From Phycisphaerales bacterium (GTDB lineage: Bacteria > Planctomycetota > Phycisphaerae > Tepidisphaerales > Tepidisphaeraceae), in assembly GCA_028288775.1 (NCBI GenBank), contig JAQGHP010000015.1, positions 1 through 14,835 on the forward strand: a stretch of DNA of 14,835 nucleotides, given 5' to 3'. The translations under genes and the position numbers were made by a program. Under the pieces are notes generated by a model. The model ran no database searches. It was not told where the DNA came from and was given only the letters and a program-made list of their open reading frames with translations. The stretch's first letter is position 1, and each line of letters begins with the position of its first letter. Below are positions 1-6,071 of this stretch, one piece after another.

Positions 1-1
1 T

Positions 2-1078
2 GGGTTTGCGGATGTGAAGAAGCGCGAGGCCGTGGAGCCGGATGCGTTGTTTCGGATTGCCAGCGTGTCGAAGCCGTTTACGTCGGCGGCTATCTTGCAG
101 CTTCAGGAGCGGGGGAAGCTCAAGCTGGATGATCCGGCGTTTGGGATGTTGGGGATGCAGCCGCACTTGGAAGGGGGGGCGAAGGTCGATCCGCGGCTGA
201 TGAAAGTCACCATTCGGCAGTTGCTTCATCACACCGGCGGGTTCGACCGCGAGGCGTCGTTTGACCCGATGTTTCGGCCGATCGAGATCGCGCGGGTGAT
301 GGGGGTGAAGGCGCCGGCGGGGCCGAAGGCGATTATTGAATACATGATGGGGCGGCAGTTGGATTTTGAGCCGGGGACGCGCGAGGCGTATTCGAACTAC
401 GGATATTGCGTGCTGGGACGGGTGGTGGAGAAGGCGTCGGGGGTGCCATACACGCGCTTCGTACAAAATGAAGTTCTCAAGCCCTTGGGAGTTGATCGCA
501 TGCGGCTGGGGCATACGCTGCCGGACGGACGGGCCGCGGGGGAAGTCCATTACTATCCGCGCAGTCCCGAGCGCGTGGACAGCGTTTTCGATGACGGAAC
601 GAAAGTCTCTTGGGCCTACGGCGGATGGTATCTGGAAGCGATGGACGCGCACGGCGGATGGATTGCCTCCGCGCCGGAATTGGCGCGATTCGCCGGTTCG
701 CTCGATGACCCGGAGCATTGCCCGTTCCTGAATGCGAAGAGCATTGGCGAACTGTTCGTGCGGCCCAGAGATACGGGCTATGACAAGGACGGAAACCCGA
801 AGGACGCCTATTACGCCTGCGGGTGGGAAGTTCGGCCGGTAGGGCGCGGGAAGATGAATACCTGGCATGCCGGGCTGTTGGCGGGGACGGCGTCGCTGGT
901 TGTACGGCGATACGACGGGCTGACCTGGGCGGTGCTGTTTAATGCGGATAACGACGCGAAAGGAAACTACCTGGGAAGCCTGATCGATCCGTTGCTGCAC
1001 CCGGTTGCGGATGGGATTCGGGATTGGCCGCGAGGATGGGATTTCAGGGAGGGCGGCGCGGAGAAGGATGCGAAGTAG
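2..1078 (+). CDS. Serine hydrolase, beta-lactamase/class C-like (5' truncated)
   Basis: Penicillin-binding-protein-like serine hydrolase of the beta-lactamase (class C/EstB/DD-peptidase) superfamily. The frame is open back to the window edge and reads GFAD before the first GTG (base 14). That matches the usual lead-in to the SxxK motif in this family, so the true start probably lies upstream and the N-terminus is missing. Counting from the GTG, the catalytic tetrad SVSK is at residues 17-20, the YSN motif (the YxN equivalent) at 126-128, and HAG, in place of the KTG box, at 285-287. These are the three active-site elements of the family. An HAG/HxG third motif is common in esterase- or peptidase-like members and argues against a true beta-lactamase. 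The substrate cannot be told; a peptide or ester bond is the usual target. The gene stops 120 bp before the end of the convergent TIGR03118 gene. Confidence 0.85.
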   Translation, partial: GFADVKKREAVEPDALFRIASVSKPFTSAAILQLQERGKLKLDDPAFGMLGMQPHLEGGAKVDPRLMKVTIRQLLHHTGGFDREASFDPMFRPIEIARVMGVKAPAGPKAIIEYMMGRQLDFEPGTREAYSNYGYCVLGRVVEKASGVPYTRFVQNEVLKPLGVDRMRLGHTLPDGRAAGEVHYYPRSPERVDSVFDDGTKVSWAYGGWYLEAMDAHGGWIASAPELARFAGSLDDPEHCPFLNAKSIGELFVRPRDTGYDKDGNPKDAYYACGWEVRPVGRGKMNTWHAGLLAGTASLVVRRYDGLTWAVLFNADNDAKGNYLGSLIDPLLHPVADGIRDWPRGWDFREGGAEKDAK

Positions 1079-1100
1079 AAGTGAAGCGGTCGGCGTAAAA

Positions 1101-1130
1101 TGGCCCACGCCGCTCGGTCGGCGTGGGCCA
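1101..1130 (-). terminator. Hairpin between convergent genes, terminator-like
   Basis: A perfect 12-bp inverted repeat (1101-1112 with 1119-1130, 6-nt loop) lies between two convergent genes. Read on the minus strand, the stem is followed by TTTT (bases 1100-1097), as expected for a Rho-independent terminator of the TIGR03118 gene. On the plus strand no T-run follows, so termination of the serine hydrolase here would be weaker. The short T-run leaves open that it is a REP-like palindrome. Confidence 0.55.
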
Positions 1131-1198
1131 CGGGGGAGAAGGAAGGAATTGATTCTGGGCGAAGATTTCCGAAGGCTTCGTCCGGTTTGTTTTGACGA

Positions 1199-2359
1199 TC
1201 AGTAGCCGGTCATCACGGGGGTGACGGGGTTATGCGGGGCTGGGCTCTTGGCGACTTTCCCGGTGGTGATGGACGAGCTGAAGTCGAGCTTTCCGAAGAG
1301 GCCGTCCTGTTCGTCGTTGATGCCGGCGGTGAAGTAAATCGATTGCGTGCTGCTGTCGGGCGCGCCGCTACCGGGGGAAAGCGCCCAGAGGCCGTTGATG
1401 ACGATGGGCGTGTTGGCGGCGGTGTCGAGGGTGGTGATGAACTTGCCGCTCTTGGGGCTGAAGGCGTCGATTTGGCCGCTGCCGAAATTGCCGACCAGAA
1501 TGTCGCCGGCGAGTTTGTCGAAGCTCGCGGGGGCGACGGTGAGGCCCCATGGGGAGTCCAGGAATTTGCCGTGCTGCAGTCGGCGGATGAGTTTGCCCTT
1601 GGTCGTGAAGAAATCGACGAAGCCGTTGCCGGCCCCGGCAACGTCATCGTGCTTTTCGGCGTTTTGCTTGGCATAGGTCACGGCGATGGTGCCGTTGATG
1701 TTCTGCACGTTGAATGGCGCGAAGCCCTTGGGGATCGAACGATCCTTGAAGGCGTTCTTCGAGTGAACTAGGGCAAAATTGCTGTCGAAGACGTCCACGT
1801 TGCCGCTACGGAAATTGGCGGCGTAGAGGAACGTATCCGTTTTGACGTTGCCGATCGCGAGGCCCTTGTAGACTGCGCCGCCGGGCGCGGTGTTGCCGTC
1901 GTAAACGGGGATGGCGTTGTTCACATCGACGGAGGGGCTCCAGGCGCTGAGGCCGCCGTCCTCACCGTCGAGGATGAACACCGCGGCCCCGGAGACATTG
2001 CCCTTGGTGACGACGAAGCCGGAGGTGCCGTTGAAGACCTGGCCGGTCGGGGTGGCGGTCTGGCCGCCCGCGCCGGGGACGTTCACCACGAGCGACTGCT
2101 TCACACCCGCGCCGTCATAGAGCGTGGTAACGCCCGCGTTGTTGTCGGAGACCCAGAACTCGGCATTGGGCGCGAAGGCAATGCCCCACGGGTTGAGCAA
2201 CTGCGGGTCTACGTGGGCCGCGGGGGCGGCGCCGTCGGAGACGAGATTGGTCTGGGCGAAAAGGTCGGTGGTTGTGGACATCAGTTGGCGGGCTTCAAGT
2301 CGTTCGATGCAGTTCCGTCCATCGGACGGGCGTGCGGAACGGGCGTGTGCGAATCGCAT
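1199..2359 (-). CDS. TIGR03118-family extracellular protein with planctomycete N-terminal motif
   Basis: Predicted 386-residue protein of the TIGR03118 family, whose function is unknown. Recognisable family stretches include LLNPWGIAFAPNAEFWVSDN, LYDGAG, SPWGLTVAP, GDILVGNFGSGQIDAF and YFTAGINDEQDGLFGKL. The repeated W/F-G and GNFG segments suggest a beta-propeller like NHL or SMP-30 proteins; this is an inference. The frame is open much further upstream, but the start is placed at base 2359 because GGAGG (2366-2370 on the minus strand) lies 6 nt before this ATG and because the resulting N-terminus fits. It gives MRFAHARSARPSDG and then IERLEARQLMS, the planctomycete motif of the LEPRxLLS type found near the N-terminus of many exported planctomycete proteins. 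No classical hydrophobic signal peptide is visible. It is divergent from the ABC ATPase gene and convergent with the serine hydrolase. Confidence 0.85.
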   Translation of the reverse strand: MRFAHARSARPSDGRNCIERLEARQLMSTTTDLFAQTNLVSDGAAPAAHVDPQLLNPWGIAFAPNAEFWVSDNNAGVTTLYDGAGVKQSLVVNVPGAGGQTATPTGQVFNGTSGFVVTKGNVSGAAVFILDGEDGGLSAWSPSVDVNNAIPVYDGNTAPGGAVYKGLAIGNVKTDTFLYAANFRSGNVDVFDSNFALVHSKNAFKDRSIPKGFAPFNVQNINGTIAVTYAKQNAEKHDDVAGAGNGFVDFFTTKGKLIRRLQHGKFLDSPWGLTVAPASFDKLAGDILVGNFGSGQIDAFSPKSGKFITTLDTAANTPIVINGLWALSPGSGAPDSSTQSIYFTAGINDEQDGLFGKLDFSSSITTGKVAKSPAPHNPVTPVMTGY

Positions 2360-2502
2360 GCGTTGCCTCCGGGAAGTTGGGAAAGTTTTTCTACGAGCCG
2401 ACTGTCGGAATATAGCGAGACCGGCGGCGGGGAGCGGGGAGGTGCAAGGAATGCAGCGGTTGGATACTAGGGGGCGTGCGCCGCTCACTCCGCAATTTTT
2501 CC

Positions 2503-2614
2503 TCCCTCCTCCGGTACTCCGGGGGAGGGCCGGGGAGGGGGTTCGATTCGCAAGTACGCGGGTCCATCGCGCCAACCCCCACCCGTTCCCTCCCCCGGAG
2601 TACCGGAGGAGGGA
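2503..2614. repeat. REP-like palindrome doublet (BIME-type)
   Basis: Two 26-bp arms, 2504-2529 and 2588-2613, are perfect reverse complements. The match continues imperfectly inward to 2543 and 2574, leaving a 30-bp centre. Each arm is itself a hairpin: about 11 bp of C-rich sequence, a TACT loop, then about 11 bp of G-rich sequence with one wobble pair. Each is followed by a G-rich tail (ggggagggggtt or its complement). A hairpin plus a conserved G-rich flank, present as an inverted pair between genes, is the layout of REP elements and BIMEs. No transposase of the RAYT type is present in the window. Confidence 0.75.
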
Positions 2615-2672
2615 ACGGGAAGTCCCCCAAAGAGTCGCGCACTCAAATTGATTCGCCGTCACTCGGGGAGCT

Positions 2673-2700
2673 TTGATTGAACGGGAGTGAAGGTTATGCT
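2673..2700 (+). promoter_or_regulatory. Candidate sigma-70-type promoter for the ABC ATPase gene
   Basis: TTGATT at 2673-2678 and TATGCT at 2695-2700 are separated by 16 bp. Each matches the consensus -35 and -10 hexamers at four of six positions. The site lies 74 bp upstream of the chosen ATG and just outside the REP doublet. This is a pattern match only. Confidence 0.35.
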
Positions 2701-2774
2701 TGCGCGTTCCCAACCCGCACGGGGGACGCAGACGTATTGTTCGTGCGGTAGTGTCGAGGCTGCTTCTTTCCGCC

Positions 2775-4031
2775 ATGGCGCGAGTCGATCTCGAGAAAGT
2801 CACGAAAGTTTACCCCGGCGGCGTTACTGCCGTCGATGCAATCGATCTGCACATTGCGAATCGGGAATTCGTCGTGCTTGTCGGGCCATCCGGGTGCGGG
2901 AAAAGCACCACGCTGCGGATGATCGCGGGGTTGGAGGACATCACCGGCGGGGTCATCCGCATCGGCGAGCGGGTGGTGAACGACGTTGCGCCCAAGGACC
3001 GCGACGTCGCGATGGTTTTTCAAAATTATGCGCTCTACCCGCACATGAGCGTGTACAAGAACATGGCCTTTGGCCTCAAGCTGCGTGGGGTGCCGCGGGC
3101 GAAGATTCGGGAACTGGTGACGCAGGCGGCGCGCACGCTCGATATCGAGCATCTGCTGGAGCGCAAGCCCCGGCAGCTTTCGGGCGGGCAGAAGCAGCGC
3201 GTGGCGGTGGGGCGGGCGATCGTCCGCGAGCCCGCGGCATTTCTCTTCGACGAGCCCCTCAGCAACCTCGACGCCAAGCTGCGTGTCACCACCCGGGCCG
3301 AACTCAAGCGGCTTCACCGTCGTCTTATGACAACGACCGTCTACGTCACCCATGATCAGGAAGAGGCGATGACCCTCGGGGACCGGATCGTCGTAATGAA
3401 CGATGGGGTCATTTTGCAGGCCGATGCGCCGCTGGCCACCTATAATGATCCGGCCAACCGCTTCGTGGCGGGGTTCATCGGAATGCCCCCGATGAACTTT
3501 TTTGATGGTGCTTTGAAGATGCTCGACGGCGAGATGGTTTTCGAGGAGGGGAAGCTTCAAACCCCTCAAAATCATGGCCGGGCAGGGGATTCACGGGCTG
3601 GCCGCGGGGCACGGGAGGCGGGGGGCGAGGACCCGCCGATTGCGATTGGCGAGTTGACGCTGCCCGGTAATGGGTTTAGGCTTGTCGTCCCGCCGTTCTA
3701 TCAAGAGCGGCTGGAAGGGTCGATCGGCGGCCACGTTGTCTTGGGCATTCGGCCCGAGCATTTGCACGTGGAGCCGGCGAACGCGGCATCGTCACCCGCG
3801 CCGATTGGTGTAAAGGTAAACGTGATAGAACCGTTGGGAAATGACATGGACGTGTACGCAAGTACAACCCTGCACGACCACGTGGTCGCGCGGGTGGAGG
3901 CGCATGCCGGCCTCCAGATCGACGCGCGGGTAACGCTGTATGCGGACGTGCGTAAGATCCACTTTTTCGCACCCGGAGCGACCGGGATGAACCTGTGCCA
4001 AGCGAGCGAGCTGTCCCATGCACCTGCATAA
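2775..4031 (+). CDS. ugpC: ABC transporter ATP-binding protein, MalK/UgpC/MsmX type
   Basis: Cytoplasmic ATPase subunit of a CUT1-type carbohydrate or glycerol-phosphate importer, 418 residues from the ATG at 2775. All nucleotide-binding motifs are intact: Walker A GPSGCGKST (37-45), Q-loop Q83 in FQNYALYPHMS, signature LSGGQKQR (135-142), Walker B FLFDEP (156-161), D-loop SNLD (163-166) and switch H193. The C-terminal half has the TOBE/OB regulatory region with the family hallmark VVLGIRPEHL. The protein is longer than typical MalK (about 370 residues), and a charged, low-complexity stretch at about 262-288 accounts for much of the excess. The start at 2775 gives the standard N-terminus (MARVDLEKVTKVYPGG); a TTG 75 bp upstream would add an unlikely leader. 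No clear Shine-Dalgarno precedes it. No permease or binding-protein gene is adjacent, so it may energise transporters encoded elsewhere, as MsmX does; that is inference, and the sugar is unknown. Confidence 0.88.
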   Translation: MARVDLEKVTKVYPGGVTAVDAIDLHIANREFVVLVGPSGCGKSTTLRMIAGLEDITGGVIRIGERVVNDVAPKDRDVAMVFQNYALYPHMSVYKNMAFGLKLRGVPRAKIRELVTQAARTLDIEHLLERKPRQLSGGQKQRVAVGRAIVREPAAFLFDEPLSNLDAKLRVTTRAELKRLHRRLMTTTVYVTHDQEEAMTLGDRIVVMNDGVILQADAPLATYNDPANRFVAGFIGMPPMNFFDGALKMLDGEMVFEEGKLQTPQNHGRAGDSRAGRGAREAGGEDPPIAIGELTLPGNGFRLVVPPFYQERLEGSIGGHVVLGIRPEHLHVEPANAASSPAPIGVKVNVIEPLGNDMDVYASTTLHDHVVARVEAHAGLQIDARVTLYADVRKIHFFAPGATGMNLCQASELSHAPA

Positions 4032-4056
4032 GCTGCGTGGACAAGCTCTTTTGGCC

Positions 4057-4108
4057 GATGCAACGCCCATCCGGAGGGTTTCCGGATGAGCGTTTAGTGC
4101 GTTGCATC
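4057..4108. other. Nested palindrome downstream of the ABC gene
   Basis: An outer perfect 10-bp stem (4057-4066 with 4099-4108, gatgcaacgc/gcgttgcatc) encloses an inner perfect 8-bp stem (4068-4075 with 4081-4088, catccgga/tccggatg, 5-nt loop). A 10-nt unpaired stretch lies on the 3' side. It starts 25 bp after the ABC stop codon and ends 18 bp before the terminator stem. It could be a 3'-UTR structure, a small RNA ending at the terminator, or a repeat element; the sequence does not decide. Confidence 0.5.
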
Positions 4109-4126
4109 ATGTTCGTGCGAACAGTG

Positions 4127-4149
4127 GGCCGCCGATGGGTGGCCTTTTT
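4127..4149 (+). terminator. Rho-independent terminator after the ABC gene
   Basis: A 7-bp GC-rich stem (4127-4133 with 4138-4144, one G-U pair, loop GATG) is directly followed by TTTTT at 4145-4149. It is the clearest intrinsic terminator in the window. It separates the ABC gene from nusA, so nusA should start its own transcript. Confidence 0.8.
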
Positions 4150-4162
4150 AATTGGTTAGAAA

Positions 4163-4247
4163 GTTGCCAGTTGCTGGTTGCCAGTGAAGGTGGAAAACGA
4201 GTGCGTTTCCTCTCCTCACCTGCAACTAACAACCAGCAACCAGCAAC
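4163..4247. repeat. Paired inverted heptamer array (family A, TTGCTGG type)
   Basis: The left array has three heptamers (ttgccag, ttgctgg, ttgccag at 4164-4184). The right array has four on the opposite strand (4219-4246; read in reverse complement ttgctgg, ttgctgg, ttgttag, ttgcagg). A further ggaaa/tttcc stem (4192-4196 with 4206-4210) lies between them, so the RNA could fold into one long imperfect hairpin. The arms differ by one 7-bp unit. The same heptamers recur in the infB-ylxP gap. It lies between the terminator and the nusA Shine-Dalgarno. Confidence 0.75.
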
Positions 4248-4283
4248 TGCGAAGAACAACTGAATAGTCCGAGCGAGGAAAAC

Positions 4284-5876
4284 ATGAACCAGGAACTGAT
4301 CCGCATCGTCGACGGCATCGCCCGAGATAAGAACATTGAACGGGAGCAAATTTATACCGACATCGAGCAGGCGATCGCGTCGGGGCTGCGCAAGCAGTTC
4401 AATACGGAAGACACCAGCGAATTTGAGGTGAAGGTTGACCGCTCCACGGGCGACATCAGCGCCACCCGGCAGGGTGCCGCGCTCCCCTTGAGCGTCGTGG
4501 GCCGCATCGGTGCACAGACGGTCAAGCAGGTGATGATCCAGCTCATCCGCCAGGACGAGCGCGGGAGCATCTACGAGGAATTCAAGGACCGCGTTGGAAC
4601 CATCGTCACCGGGACCATCGCCCGCTTCGAGGGCGGAACGATGATCGTGAACCTGGGCCGCGCCGAAGGCATCATGCCCCGCAGCGAGCAGATCCCGGGC
4701 GAGCAGCACGACGTCGGCGAGCGGGTGCAGGCGTTGATCATGGAAGTGCGCGACACGCTCAGCGCCATCAAGATCATCCTCAGCCGCAGCCACCCGGAGC
4801 TGATTCGGCGGCTCTTCGAGCGCGAGGTTCCGGAAGTGGGCGAGCGGACGATCGAGATCAAGGCCTTGGCCCGCGAGCCGGGGCACCGCACGAAGATTGC
4901 CGTCAGTTCGATCGACAGCAAGGTGGACGCGGTGGGCGCGTGCGTGGGCGTACGCGGCAGCCGCATTAAGAACATCGTCGACGAATTGGGCGGGGAGAAG
5001 ATCGACATCGTCCGCTGGAACGAGTCGTCGCAAATCCTGATTGCGAACGCACTCAAACCCGCGGAAGTTACGGAAGTGGCGCTTTGCTTTGAACTGGGCA
5101 GGGCGACGGTGGTGGTGAACGATGATCAGCTCAGCCTGGCGATTGGCAAGCGCGGTCAAAACGTGCGGCTGGCCGCCCGCCTGACGGGCTGGGACGTGGA
5201 CATCCTGACTCCGCCGGAGTTCCAGGCCGGCATTACGAGGCTGGACCTGACCCTTAAGACGGTCGAGGGAATCACGCAGGAGATGGTGGACAAGATCATC
5301 GCACTGGGCCTGATCGACGTGCGCGACATCGACGAAGTGGGCACCGGCCCGTTGATGGAAGAGCTGACGCTCGACGAGGCCCGGGCGCAGGAAGTGGTGG
5401 ACCGCTGCTCGGAAGAGGCGAAGCTGGTGGCAGTGGAGCAGGAGGCGAAGAAGGCTAACGAGGCGCGTACCAAGGCCGCCGAGCGGGCGGCGATGTTCGC
5501 CTCCGGCGCGGCCCGACCGACAGCGGCCGCGGCCCCGGCAGGGACGACCGACATTTTCGGCGACGCCCTGCGGGCTACGCCCGTTGCGGGCCCGAGCGCC
5601 GAAGAGGGCGGCGCGCCCGATGCCGACACGACGGGCACCACAGTTCCCGGTGCGATGGAAGCCACCGAAGGCGCAGCGCCCGAGGTCACGACCCACGACG
5701 AGCGGACCTTCGCGGCAAACGCCGAGTTGTCTCCCGAGGAGCAGGCCATTCAAGGCGTGACATCCGACGACTCGGCCGAGGACGCGAAGGAGTACGCCGA
5801 CGAGGACGCCGACACCGCCGCGCTGGCCGAAGGCCGCGCCGAGCCGCCCACGTCACACCGCGAGGAGCCCGTGTGA
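4284..5876 (+). CDS. nusA: Transcription termination/antitermination factor NusA
   Basis: NusA binds RNA polymerase and nascent RNA and modulates pausing, termination and antitermination. The 530 residues read in family order: an N-terminal polymerase-binding domain (MNQELIRIVDGIARDKNIER onward, 1 to about 100); an S1 domain from about D102 (GTIVTGTIARFEGGTMIVNL); KH1 with the GVRG loop at 222-225 followed by SRIKNIVDEL; KH2 with GKRG at 288-291 followed by QNVRLAARLTGWDVDI; and one helix-hairpin-helix-like region at about 320-385. About 140 residues of Ala/Thr/Glu-rich, probably disordered tail follow, ending acidic. B. subtilis NusA stops after KH2 and E. coli has two folded acidic repeats instead, so this tail is a lineage-specific feature. 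GAGGA (4275-4279) lies 4 nt before the ATG. rimP, which usually precedes nusA, is not here. Confidence 0.97.
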   Translation: MNQELIRIVDGIARDKNIEREQIYTDIEQAIASGLRKQFNTEDTSEFEVKVDRSTGDISATRQGAALPLSVVGRIGAQTVKQVMIQLIRQDERGSIYEEFKDRVGTIVTGTIARFEGGTMIVNLGRAEGIMPRSEQIPGEQHDVGERVQALIMEVRDTLSAIKIILSRSHPELIRRLFEREVPEVGERTIEIKALAREPGHRTKIAVSSIDSKVDAVGACVGVRGSRIKNIVDELGGEKIDIVRWNESSQILIANALKPAEVTEVALCFELGRATVVVNDDQLSLAIGKRGQNVRLAARLTGWDVDILTPPEFQAGITRLDLTLKTVEGITQEMVDKIIALGLIDVRDIDEVGTGPLMEELTLDEARAQEVVDRCSEEAKLVAVEQEAKKANEARTKAAERAAMFASGAARPTAAAAPAGTTDIFGDALRATPVAGPSAEEGGAPDADTTGTTVPGAMEATEGAAPEVTTHDERTFAANAELSPEEQAIQGVTSDDSAEDAKEYADEDADTAALAEGRAEPPTSHREEPV

Positions 5877-6071
5877 CGGGTCGAAGCGAGACAATGGTGC
5901 AGCGGTCGCGACCGGGCCAACCGGCGGGTCGTGACGTATGAGTAAGGACGTAATACGGAATGAATCGAAGCGATATTAGACGCGAAACGAACAAACTTTA
6001 ATGTTACGATACGTTGCGGTTGGCCGCCCGTCGGCGGGTGGCGAGGGCCGCATCTGTTGAGGAGATCGATT
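5877..6071 (+). promoter_or_regulatory. nusA-infB gap: AT-rich stretch and infB leader hairpin
   Basis: This 195-bp gap is one of only two gaps right of 4150 without heptamer repeats. The stretch around 5960-6015 is clearly AT-richer than its surroundings and may hold a promoter, but no convincing -35/-10 pair was found. A leader hairpin follows: 8 bp, 6023-6030 with 6035-6042, loop TCGG, one G-U pair. It ends 16 nt before the Shine-Dalgarno GAGGAG (6059-6064). No ylxR or L7Ae-like gene is encoded here. Confidence 0.4.

Larger units (their letters stand above)
2360..2774. other. Divergent intergenic region
   Basis: This 415-bp gap separates two divergent genes and should carry both promoters. 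It contains the REP-like doublet (2503-2614) and a candidate plus-strand promoter (2673-2700). For the minus gene the only hint is a TATATT at 2414-2409 without a matching -35 box, so no minus promoter is called. Open frames across the region are low-complexity products of the repeat and are not credible genes. Confidence 0.6.

Noticed and set aside
2124..2676. Small open frames around the REP doublet on both strands
   Set aside because: Low-complexity products of the palindrome (PPPVLRGR, SLLRYSGGG) or antisense to the TIGR03118 gene.
2687..3355. 222-codon plus-strand frame overlapping the ABC gene
   Set aside because: It is out of frame with an ABC ATPase that has every motif; its Arg/His/Ala-rich sequence has no recognisable domain, although a purine-rich stretch precedes an internal ATG.
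4107..5753. 548-codon open frame on the minus strand opposite nusA
   Set aside because: It is a shadow of nusA; its C-terminal part is a translation of the heptamer repeat (LLVAG-type residues) and it crosses the terminator region.
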